Assembly: GCA_964017155.1 (NCBI GenBank)
Contig: OZ024864.1
Location: 36,229,480-36,293,479, forward strand
DNA length: 64,000 nucleotides
Reading direction: 5' to 3'
DNA from: Oasisia sp. SBJ-2009
Lineage: Eukaryota > Annelida > Polychaeta > Sabellida > Siboglinidae
The position numbers and the translations under genes were made by a program. The notes under the pieces were generated by a model, which did not search any database, was not told the origin of the DNA, and was given only the letters and a program-made list of their open reading frames with translations. Shown piece by piece: positions 1 through 11,307 of this stretch. Within the stretch, counting starts at the first letter, position 1. Each line of letters starts with the position of its first letter.

Positions 1-1158
1 ATCACACTGTTGACGTTGTTCCAATGGTTGATCACACTATTGACGTCGTTCCTCTGGTTGATCACATTGTTGACTTCTTACAACATGTTGATCGCACTGT
101 TGACATCGTTCAAATGGTTGCTCACACTGTTGAAATCGTTCCATTTGTTGATCACATTGTTGACCTCGTTCCATTGGTTGATCACACTGTTGACGTCGTT
201 CCACTGGTTGATCACAGTGTTGACGTCATTCCTGTGGTTGATCACACTGTTAACGTCGTTCCATTGGTTGATCACATTGTTGCCCTCGTTCCATTGGTTG
301 ATCACACTGTTGACCTCTTTCCACTGGTTGATCACACTGTTGGTCTCGTTCCTCTGGTTGATCACACTGTTGACTTCGTTCCTCTGGTTGATCACACTGT
401 TGACGTCGTTCCACTGGTTGATCACACTGTTGACATCGTTCACCTGGTTGATCGCACTGTTGACGTCGTTCCTCTTTTTGATCACACAGTTGACGTCGTT
501 CCACTGGTTGATCACACTGTTGACATCGTTCCTCTGGTTGATCACACTGTTGACGTCGTTCCATTGGTTGATCACATTGTTGACCTCGTTCCTTTGGTTG
601 ATCACATTGTTGACCTCGTTCCATTGGTTGATCACACTGTTGACCTCGTTCCACTGGTTGATCACACTGTTGACATCGTTCCACTGGTTGATCACGGCAT
701 CGCGCACTTAGATTTTCTTTTTTCAAAAAACCTGCATAGTTAGTCCCCATTTACGTCAGTATGTACGCATTAGTTATTCGATGTGAATCGAGGTAACATA
801 TTGTTAAATTAATTAATAATCAACTACCAATAGCAATTATAAGCGGTATGTTACAAACATTTCTTCGCGGATTGCTTGATGAAACAAGACTGTAGATTGA
901 TTAAACTAATTAATTAGCAGCAGATAGGGATCGTCAGGGAAATATGGCCATAATCAATCAACACAAATTCCTGTTTTTGTTCTGGCACAATGAAGAATGC
1001 TTTTTGATGCGAATCAAATAACAACCATATGCCATCGTGAGAGGAATATTTTCATAATTCACAAGGAAGATTTGTAGCTTTTTGGTTGCCTGGATAAGAA
1101 GGACAAATAAACTAATCATCACACAGGATAACGCAATTTGGGATAGACTGTTTCAATA
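1..1158 (+). repeat. Satellite unit 1 (cut by window edge), B end, B spacer
   Basis: 30-mers at 1-700 (about 23 copies visible, left end outside the window). Spacer 701-1158, class B, 458 bp. The visible array has the same monomer order as the right part of unit 3 and of unit 8. Confidence 0.95.
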
Positions 1159-2377
1159 GATCACACTGCTGATGTGTTTCCACTGGTTGATCACACTTTT
1201 GACGTGTTCCACTAGTTGATCACACTGTTGACGTGGTGCCATTGGTTGATCACACTGTTGATGTGGTTCCACTGGTTTATCACGCTGTTGACGTGGTTCC
1301 ACTGGTTGATCACGCTGTTGACGTGTTTCCACTAGTTGATCACACTGTTGACGTGGCGCCACTGATTTATCACGCTGTTTCCACTAGTTGATCACACTGT
1401 TGACGTGGCGCCACTGGTTTATCACGCTGTTGACGTAGTTCCATTGGTTTATCACACTATTGACGTCGTTCCAATGTTTGATCACACTATTGACGTCGTT
1501 CCTCTAGTTGATCACATTGTTGACTTTTTACAACTGGTTGATCACACTGTTGACTTCGTTCAAATGGTTGCTCACACTGTTGATCTCATTCCATTTGTTG
1601 ATCACATTGTTGACCTCGTTCCACTGGTTTGTCACACTTTTGACGTCGTTCCACTGGTTGATCACACTGTTGACGTCGTTCCACTGGTTGATCACATTGT
1701 TGCCCTCGTTCCATTGGTTGATCACCCTGTTGACCTCGTTCCAGTGGTTGATCACACTGTTGGCTTCGTTCCTCTGGTTGATCTCACTGTTGACCTCGTT
1801 CCTATGGTTGATCACACTGTTGACGTCGTTCCATTGGTTGATCACACTGTTGACGTCGTTCCACTGCTTGATCACGGCATGGCGCACTTCTTATTATTCC
1901 GAAAGGCTCGTCACTACTTGTTGTAAATTAGATTTTCTTTTTTGAAAAACCTGCATAGTTAGTCCCCATATACGTCAGTATGTACGTAGATGTTATTCGA
2001 TATGAATCGAGGTAACATATTGTTAAATTAATTAATAATCAACAACCAATAGCAATTATAAGCGGTATGGTACAAACATTTCTTCGCGGATGCCTTGCTG
2101 AAACAAGAACGTAGATTGATTAAAGTAATTAATTAGCAGCAGATAGGGATCGTCAGGGAAATATGGCCATAATCAGTCAACACAAATTCCTGGTTTTGTT
2201 CTGGCACAATGAAGAATGCTATATCAAGCGAATCAAATAACAACCAAATCCCATGGTCAGAGGAATATTTTCATAATTCACAAGGAAGAATAGTAGCTTT
2301 TTTGTTGCATTGATAAGAAGGACAAATAAACTAATCAACAGACGGGATAACGCAATTTGGGATAGATTGTTTCTTTA
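1159..2377 (+). repeat. Satellite unit 2, A end, A spacer
   Basis: 30-mers at 1159-1880 (about 24 copies). Spacer 1881-2377, 497 bp, class A. It contains both recurrent odd-length monomers: one 29 bp long near 1196-1225 (GACGTGTTCC, one T short) and one 22 bp long near 1370-1392 (CACGCTGTTTCCACTAG). It is the counterpart of unit 11. Confidence 0.95.
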
Positions 2378-3779
2378 GATAACACTGCTGATGTGTTTCC
2401 CCTGGTTGATCACACTTTTGACGTGGTTCCACTGGTTGATCACACTGTTGACGTGGTTCCACCAGTTCATCATGCTGTTGACGTGGTTCCACTAGTTGAT
2501 CACACTCTTGACGTGGTGGTTCAATTGGTTGATCACACTGTTGATGTGGTTTCACTGGTTTATCACGCTGATGTCGTGATTCCAGTGGTTGATCACGCTG
2601 TTGCCGTGTTTCCACTAGTTGATCACACTGTTGACGTGGCGCCACTGGTTGATCACGCTGTTGACGTAGTTCCATTGGTTGATCACACTGTTGACGTTGT
2701 TCCAATGGTTGATCACACTATTGACGTCGTTCCTCTGGTTGATCACATTGTTGACTTCTTACAACATGTTGATCGCACTGTTGACATCGTTCAAATGGTT
2801 GCTCACACTGTTGAAATCGTTCCATTTGTTGATCACATTGTTGACCTCGTTCCATTGGTTGATCACACTGTTGACGTCGTTCCACTGGTTGATCACAGTG
2901 TTGACGTCATTCCTGTGGTTGATCACACTGTTGACGTCGTTCCACTGGTTGATCACACTGTTGACGTCGTTCCATTGGTTGATCACATTGTTGCCCTCGT
3001 TCCATTGGTTGATCACACTGTTGACCTCTTTCCACTGGTTGATCACACTGTTGGTCTCGTTCCTCTGGTTGATCACACTGTTGACTTCGTTCCTCTGGTT
3101 GATCACACTGTTGACGTCGTTCCACTTGTTGATCACACTGTTGACATCGTTCCTCTGGTTGATCACACTGTTGACGTCGTTCCATTGGTTGATCACATTG
3201 TTGACCTCGTTCCTTTGGTTGATCACATTGTTGACCTCGTTCCATTGGTTGATCACACTGTTGACCTCGTTCCACTGGTTGATCACACTGTTGACATCGT
3301 TCCACTGGTTGATCACGGCATCGCGGACTTAGATTTTCTTTCTTTTTTAAACCTGCATAGTTAGTCCCCATATACGTCAGTATGTACGCATTAGTTATTC
3401 GATGTGAATCGAGGTAACATATTGTTAAATTAATTAATAATCAACTACCAATAGCAATTATAATCGGTATGTTACAAACATTTCTTCGCGGATTGCTTGA
3501 TGAAACAAGACTGTAGATTGATTAAACTAATTAATTAGCAGCAGATAGGGATCGTCAGGGAAATATGGCCATAATCAATCAACACAAATTCCTGTTTTTG
3601 TTCTGGCACAATGAAGAATGCTTTTTGAAGCGAATCAAATAACAACCATATGCCATCGTGAGAGGAATATTTTCATAATTCACAAGGAAGATTAGTAGCT
3701 TTTTGGTTGCCTGGATAAGAAGGACAAATAAACTAATCATCACACAGGATAACGCAATTTGGGATAGACTGTTTCAATA
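2378..3779 (+). repeat. Satellite unit 3, B end, B spacer
   Basis: 30-mers at 2378-3321 (about 31 copies). Spacer 3322-3779, 458 bp, class B. The array has a 3-bp expansion near 2513-2524 (GACGTGGTGGTTCAATTGG). Its counterpart, unit 12, has lost about 13 monomers. Confidence 0.95.
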
Positions 3780-5118
3780 GATCACACTGCTGATGTGTTT
3801 CCCCTGGTTGATCACACTTCTGACGTGTTCCACTAGTTGATCACACTGTTGACGTGGTTCCATTGGTTGATCACACTGTTGATGTGGTTCCACTGGTTTA
3901 TCACGCTGTTGACGTGTTTCCACTAGTTGATCACACTGTTGACGTGGCGCCACTGATTTATCACGCTGTTTCCACTAGTTGATCACACTGTTGACGTGGC
4001 GCCACTGGTTTATCACGCTGTTGACGTAGTTCCATTGGTTTATCACACTATTGACGTCGTTCCAATGTTTCATCACACTATTGACGTCGTTCCTCTAGTT
4101 GATCACATTGTTGACTTTTTACAACTGGTTGATCACACAGTTGACTTCGTTCAAATGGTTGCTCACACTGTTGATCTCGTTCCATTGGTTGATCACATTG
4201 TTGACCTCGTTCCACTGGTTTGTCACACTTTTGACGTCGTTCCACTGGTTGATCACACTGTTGACGTCGTTCCACTGGTTGATCACAGTGTTGACGTCAT
4301 TCCTGTGGTTGATCACACTGTTGACGTTGTTCCACTGGTTGATCACACTGTTGACGTCGTTCCACTGGTTGATCACATTGTTGCCCTCGTTCCATTGGTT
4401 GATCACCCTGTTGACCTCGTTCCAGTGGTTGATCACCCTGTTGACCTCGTTCCATTGGTTGATCACCCTGTTGACCTCGTTCCAGTGGTTGATCACACTG
4501 TTGGCTTCGTTCCTCTGGTTGATCTCACTGTTGACCTCGTTCCTATGGTTGATCACACTGTTGACGTCGTTCCATTGGTTGATCACACTGTTGACGTCGT
4601 TCCACTGCTTGATCACGGCATGGCGCACTTCTTATTATTCCGAAAGGCTCGTCACTACTTGTTGTAAATTAGATTTTCTTTTTTGAAAAACCTGCATAGT
4701 TAGTCCCCATATACGTCAATATGTACGTAGATGTTATTCTATATGAATCGAGGTAACATATTGTTAAATTAATTAATAATCAACAACCAATAGCAATTAT
4801 AAGCGGTATGTTACAAACATTTCTTCGCGGATTCCTTGCTGAAACAAGAACGTAGATTGATTAAAGTAATTAATTAGCAGCAGATAGGGATCGTCAGGGA
4901 AATATGGCCATAATCAATCAACACAAATTCCTGGTTTTGTTCTGGCACAATGAAGAATGCTATATCAAGCGAATCAAATAACAACCAAATCCCATGGTCA
5001 GAGGAATATTTTCATAATTTACAAGGAAGAATGGTAGCTTTTTTGTTGCATTGATAAGAAGGACAAATAAACTAATCAACAGACGGGATAACGCAATTTG
5101 GGATAGATTGTTTCTTTA
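3780..5118 (+). repeat. Satellite unit 4, A end, A spacer
   Basis: 30-mers at 3780-4621 (about 28 copies). Spacer 4622-5118, 497 bp, class A. A local 60-bp duplication of the monomer pair ending in ATCACCCTG is visible at about 4400-4490 and is shared with unit 13. Confidence 0.95.
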
Positions 5119-6486
5119 GATCACACTGCTGATGTGTTTCCCCTGGTTGATCACACTTTTGACGTGGTTCCACTGGTTGATCACACTGTTGACGTGGTTC
5201 CACCAGTTCATCATGCTATAGACGTGGTTCCACTAGTTGATCACACTCTTGACGTGGTTCCAGTGGTTGATCACGCTGTTGACGTGTTTCCACTAGTTGA
5301 TCACACTGTTGACGTGGCGCCACTGGTTGATCACGCTGTTGACGTAGTTCCATTGGTTGATCACACTGTTGACGTTGTTCCAATGGTTGATCACACTATT
5401 GACGTCGTTCCTCTGGATGATCACATTGTTGACTTCTTACAACATGTTGATCGCACTGTTGACATCGTTCAAATGGTTGCTCACACTGTTGAAATCGTTC
5501 CATTTTTTGATCACATTGTTGACATCGTTCCACTGGTGTATCACACTGTTGACATCGTTCCATTGGTTGATCACACTGTTGACGTCGTTCCACTGGTTGA
5601 TCACAGTGTTGACGTCATTCCTGTGGTTGATCACACTGTTGACGTCGTTCCACTGGTTGATCACACTGTTGACGTCGTTCCATTGGTTGATCACATTGTT
5701 GCCCTCGTTCCATTGGTTGATCACACTGTTGACGTCGTTCCACTGGTTGATCACACTGTTGACATCGTTCACCTGGTTGATCGCACTGTTGACGTCGTTC
5801 CTCTTTTTGATCACACTTTTGACGTCGTTCCACTGGTTGATCACACTGTTGACATCGTTCCTCTGGTTGATCACACTGTTGACGTCGTTCCATTGGTTGA
5901 ACACATTGTTGACCTCGTTCCTTTGGTTGATCACATTGTTGACCTCGTTCCATTGGTTGATCACACTGTTGACCTCGTTCCATTGGTTGATCACACTGTT
6001 GACCTCGTTCCACTGGTTGATCACGGCATCGCGCTCTTAGATTTTCTTTTTTTTAAAACCTGCATAGTTAGTCCCCATATACGTCATTATGTACGCAGAT
6101 GTTATTCGATGTGAATCGAGGTAACATATTGTTAAATTAATTAATAATCAACAACCAGTAGCAAGTATAAGCGGTATGTTACAAACATTTCTTCGCGGAT
6201 TGCTTGATGAAACAAGAATGTAGATTGATTAAAGAAATTAATTAGCAGCAGATAGGGATCGTCAGGGAAATATGGCCATAATCAATCAACACAAATTCCT
6301 GTTTGTGTTCTAGCACAATGAAGAATGCTATTTGATCCGAATCAAATAACAACCATATGCCATGGTCAGAGGAATATTTTAATAATTCACAAGGAAGATT
6401 GGTAGCTTTTTTGTTGCCTGGATAAGAAGGACAAATAAACTAATCAACACACAGGATAACGCAATTTGGGATAGAGTGTTTCAATA
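5119..6486 (+). repeat. Satellite unit 5, B end, C spacer
   Basis: 30-mers at 5119-6029 (about 30 copies). Spacer 6030-6486, 457 bp, the first class C spacer (AACCAGTAGCAAGTATAAGC, TTTGTGTTCTAGCAC). The array tail reads GCGCTCTTAG rather than GCGCACTTAG, a private change shared only with unit 14. Confidence 0.95.
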
Positions 6487-8008
6487 GATCACACTGCTGA
6501 TGTGTTTCCACTGGTTGATCACACTTTTGACGTGGTTCCACTGGTTGATCACACTGTTGACGTGGTTCCACTAGTCGATCACACTGTTGACGTGGTTCCA
6601 TTGCTTGATCACACTGTTTATGTGGTTCCACTGGTTTATCACGCTGTTGACGTGGTTCCATTGGTTGATCACGCTGCTGACGTGTTTCCACTAGTTGATC
6701 AAAATGTTGACGTGGCGCCACTGGTTTATCACGCTGTTTCCACTAGTTGATCACATTGTTGACGTGGCTCCACTGGTTTATCACGCTGTTGACGTAGTTC
6801 CATTGGTTGATGACACTGTTGACGTCGTTCCAATGTTTGATCACACTATTGACGTCGTTCCTCTTGTTGATCACATTGTTGACTTCTTACAACTGGTTGA
6901 TCACACTGTTGACCTCGTTCAAATGGTTGCTCACACTGTTGTCCTCAATCCATTGGTTGATCACATTGTTGACCTCGTTCCACTGGTTTATCACACTGTT
7001 GACGTCGTTCCACTGGTTGATCACACTGTTTACGTCGTTCCACTGGTTGATCACACTGTTGGCGTCATTCCTGCGGTTAATCACACTGTTGACGTTGTTC
7101 CACTGGTTGATCACACTGTTGACGTCGTTTCACTGGTTGGTCACACGGTTGACGTCGTTCCATTGGTTGATCACATTGTTGACCTCGTTCCTTTGGTTGA
7201 TCACACTGTTGACCTCCTTCCATTGGTTGATCACACTGTTGGCCTCGTTCCTCTGGTTGATCACACTGTTGATCTCGTTCCTCTGGTTGATCACACCTTT
7301 GGGACCACAATGGAAATAAGTGCTTGCACCTTTTTGTGTCATCCTTTTATTTAATGTACTTTGTATTTATATCTTATATATATCTGTACAATGTTTTATA
7401 TTCTATACTAAATCAATCCATCCATCCATCCACTGGTTGATCACACTGTTGACGTCGTTCCACTGGTTGATCACACTGTTGACGTCATTCCTGTGGTTGA
7501 TCACATTGCATCGCGCACTTCTTATTATTCCGACAGGCTCGTCGCTACTTGTTGTAAATTAGATTTTCTTTTTTGAAAAACCTGCATAGTTAGTCCCCAT
7601 ATACGTCAGTATGTACGCAATAGTTATTCGATGTGAATCGAGGTAACATATTGTTAAATTAATTAATAATCAACTACCAATAGCAATTATAAGCGGTATG
7701 TTACAAACATTTCTTCGCGGATTGCTTGATGAAACAAGACTGTAGATTCATTAAACTAATTAATTAGCAGCAGATAGGGATCGTCAGGGAAATATGGCCA
7801 TAATCAATCAACACAAATTCCTGTTTTTGTTCTGGCACAATGAAGAATGCTTTTTGAAGCGAATCAAATAACAACCATATGCCATCGTGAGAGGAATATT
7901 TTCATAATTCACAAGGAAGATTAGTAGCTTTTTCGTTGCCTGGATAAGAAGGACAAGTAAACTAATCATCACACAGGATAACGCAATTTGGGATAGACTG
8001 TTTCAATA
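6487..8008 (+). repeat. Satellite unit 6 with retro-tail insertion, A end, B spacer
   Basis: 30-mers at 6487-7511, split by a foreign segment of about 135 bp at 7297-7431. Spacer 7512-8008, 497 bp, with class B sequence behind an A-type tail (CCGACAGGCTCGTCGCTAC). Sister units carrying the same insertion are 10 and 15. Confidence 0.95.
7297..7431 (+). mobile_element. 3' tail of a non-LTR retrotransposon (5'-truncated), copy 1
   Basis: About 135 bp of non-satellite sequence starts CTTTGGGACCACAATGGAAA. It reads GPQWK then stop, is AT-rich (TTTATTTAATGTACTTTG), and ends in a short TCCA tandem repeat. A terminal ORF remnant, a short 3' UTR and a terminal microsatellite is the layout of truncated LINE insertions of the CR1/L2/RTE kind; the clade assignment is inference. 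Both flanks are TGGTTGATCACAC, so a target duplication cannot be told apart from the tandem repeat itself. Confidence 0.6.
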
Positions 8009-9225
8009 GATCACACTGCTGATGTGTTTCCACTGGTTGATCACACTTTTGACGTGTTCCACTAGTTGATCACACTGTTGACGTGGTTCCATTGGTTGAT
8101 CACACTGTTGATGTGGTTCCACTGGTTTATCACGCTGTTGACGTGGTTCCACTGGTTGATCACGCTGTTGACGTATTTCCACTAGTTGATCACACTGTTG
8201 ACGTGGTTCCATTGGTTGATCACATTGTTGACCTCGTTCCACTGGTTTGTCACACTTTTGACGTCGTTCCACTGGTTGATCACACTGTTGACGTCGTTCC
8301 ACTGGTTGATCACAGTGTTGACGTCGTTCCACTGGTTGATCACACTGTTGACGTCGTTCCTCTGGTTGATCACACTATTGACGTAGTTCCTATGGTTCAT
8401 CACATTGTTGACTTCTTACAACTGGTTGCTTACACTGTTGACATCGTTCAAATGGTTGCTCACACTGTTGACCTCGTTCCATTGGTTGATCACATAGTTG
8501 ACCTCGTTCCACTGGTTTATCACACTGTTGACGTCGTTCCACTGGTTGATCACACTGTTAACATCGTTCACCTGGTTGACCACACTGTTGACGTCGTTCC
8601 TCTGGTTGATCACACTGTTGACGTCGTTCCTCTGGTTGATCACACTGTTGACGTCGTTCTATTGGTTGATCACATTGTTGACCTCGTTCCATTGGTTGAT
8701 CACACTGTTGACCTCGTTCCATTGGTTGATCACACTGTTGACCTCGTTCCACTGGTTGATCACGGCATCGCGCACTTAGACTTCTTTTTTGAAAAACCTG
8801 CATAGTTAGTCCCCATATACATCAGTATTTACGCAGATGTTATTCGATGTGAATCGAGGTAACATATTGTTAAATTAATTAATAATCAACAACCAGTAGC
8901 AAGTATAAGCGGTATGTTACAAACATTTCTTCGCGGATTGCTTGATGAAACAAGAATGTAGATTGATTAACGAAAATTAATTAGCAGCAGATAGGGATCG
9001 TCAGGGAAATATGGCCATAATCAATTAACACAAATTCCTGTTTTTGTTCTAGCACAATGAAGAATGCTATTTGACCCGAATCAAATAACAACCATATGCC
9101 ATGGTCAGAGGAATATTTTAATAATTCACAAGGAAGATTGGTAGCTTTTTTGTTGCCTGGATAAGAAGGACAAATAAACTAATCAACACACAGGATAACG
9201 CAATTTGGGATAGAGTGTTTCAATA
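8009..9225 (+). repeat. Satellite unit 7, B end, C spacer
   Basis: 30-mers at 8009-8768 (about 25 copies). Spacer 8769-9225, 457 bp, class C. The left third of the array matches unit 16. The right part, after about 8380 (GTAGTTCCTATGGTTCATC), matches the end of unit 9 instead, so this array looks recombinant. Confidence 0.93.
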
Positions 9226-11307
9226 GACCACACTGCTGATGTGTTTCCACTGGTTGATCACACTTTTGACGTGGTTCCACTGGTTGATCACACTGTTGAC
9301 GTGGTTCCACTAGTTGATCACACTGTTGACGTGGTTCCATTGCTTGATAACACTGTTTATGTGGTTCCACTGGTTTATCACGCTGTTGACGTGGTTCCAT
9401 TGGTTGATCACGCTGCTGACGTGTTTCCACTACTTGATCAAAATGTTGACGTGGCGCCACTGGTTTATCACGCTGTTTCCACTAGTTGATCACATTGTTG
9501 ACGTGGCTCCACTGGTTTCTCACGCTGTTGACGTAGTTCCATTGGTTGATGACACTGTTGACGTCGTTCCAATGTTTGATCACACTATTGACGTCGTTCC
9601 TCTTGTTGATCACATTGTTGACTTCTTACAACTGGTTGATCACATTGTTGACCTCTTTCCACTGGTTGATCACACTGTTGACGTCGTTCCACTGGTTGAT
9701 CACACTGTTTACGTCGTTCCACTGGTTGATCACACTGTTGGCGTCATTCCTGTGGTTAATCACACTGTTGACGTTGTTCCACTGGTTGATCACACTGTTG
9801 ACGTCGTTTCACTGGTTGGTCACACGGTTGACGTCGTTCCATTGGTTGATCACACTGTTGACGTTGTTCCAATGGTTGATCACACTCTTGACGTGGTTCC
9901 AATGGTTGATCACACTCTTGACGTGGTTCCATTGGTTGATCACACTGTTGATGTGGTTTCACTGGTTTATCACGCTGATGTCGTGGTTCCAGTGGTTGAT
10001 CACGCTGTTGACGTCTTTCCACTAGTTGATCACACTGTTGACGTGGCGCCACTGGTTGATCACGCTGTTGACGTAGTTCCATTGGTTGATCACACTGTTG
10101 ACGTTGTTCCAATGGTTGAACACACTATTGACGTCGTTCCTCTGGTTGATCACATTGCTGACTTCTTACAACATGTTGATCGCACTGTTGACATCGTTCA
10201 AATGGTTGCTCACACTGTTGAAATCTTTCCATTTGTTGATCACATTGTTGACCTCGTTCCACTGGTGTCTCACACTGTTGACATCGTTCCATTGGTTGAT
10301 CACACTGTTGACGTCGTTCCACTGGATGATCACAGTGTTGACGTCATTCCTGTGGTTGATCACACTGTTGACGTCGTTCCACTGGTTGATCACACTGTTG
10401 ACGTCGTTCCATTGGTTGATCACATTGTTGCCCTCGTTCCATTGGTTGATCACACTGTTGACCTCTTTCCACTGGTTGATCACACTGTTGGTCTCGTTCC
10501 TCTGGTTGATCACACTGTTGACTTCGTTCCTCTGGTTGATCACACTGTTGACGTCGTTCCACTGGTTGATCACACTGTTGACATCGTTCACCTGGTTGAT
10601 CGCACTGTTGACGTCGTTCCTCTTTTTGATCACACAGTTGACGTCGTTCCACTGGTTGATCACACTGTTGACATCGTTCCTCTGGTTGAGCACACTGTTG
10701 ACGTCGTTCCATTGGTTGATCACATTGTTGACCTCGTTCCTTTGGTTGATCACATTGTTGACCTCGTTCCATTGGTTGATCACACTGTTGACCTCGTTCC
10801 ACTGGTTGATCACACTGTTGACATCGTTCCACTGGTTGATCACGGCATCGCGCACTTAGATTTTCTTTTCTCAAAAAACCTGCATAGTTAGTCCCCATAT
10901 ACGTCAGTATGTACGCATTAGTTATTACTCTATGTATCGAGGTAACATATTGTTAAATTAATTAATAATCAACTACCAATAGCAATTATAAGCGGTATGT
11001 TACAAACATTTCTTCGCGGATTGCTTGATGAAACAAGACTGTAGATTGATTAAACTAATTAATTAGCAGCAGATAGGGATCGTCAGGGAAAAATGGCCAT
11101 AATCAATCAACACAAATTCCTGTTTTTGTTCTGGCACAATGAAGAATGCTTTTTGAAGCGAATCAAATAACAACCATATGCCATCGTGAGAGGAATATTT
11201 TCATAATTCACAAGGAAGATTAGTAGCTTTTTGGTTGCCTGGATAAGAAGGACAAATAAACTAATCATCACACAGGACGACGCAATTTGGGATAGACTGT
11301 TTCAATA
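9226..11307 (+). repeat. Satellite unit 8, longest array (about 54 monomers), B end
   Basis: 30-mers run uninterrupted for 1,623 bp at 9226-10848. Spacer 10849-11307, 459 bp, class B. The left part (to about 9,840) follows the monomer order of units 6, 10 and 15. The right part follows units 1, 3 and 37. The spacer carries private changes (GTTATTACTCTATGTATCG, GGGAAAAATGGCC) found elsewhere only after unit 37. Confidence 0.94.

Noticed and set aside
250..750. Gln/Cys-rich minus-strand frames (QPVERRQQCD repeats) resembling Q-rich regulators
   Set aside because: Same satellite read on the other strand. Similarity to Q-rich proteins would be compositional only.
701..1158. tRNA, 5S or other RNA gene hidden in the satellite spacer
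   Set aside because: I looked for A/B-box or clover-leaf-like segments and for a terminator T run tied to them and saw none that is convincing. The T runs near the spacer start are variable in length.
7297..7431. Insertion as a gene fragment or an exon
   Set aside because: It is too short, it reads into a stop after five codons, and it ends in a TCCA microsatellite; a retrotransposon tail explains all of this better.
9314..10891. Long open frames (up to 525 codons) of decapeptide repeats such as VDHTVDVVPL and LITLLTSFHW
   Set aside because: They arise because the monomer is 30 bp without stops in several frames, so up to four overlapping frames are open on both strands. They start and end at array edges, are broken by 29- and 22-bp monomers, and each spacer is stop-rich.
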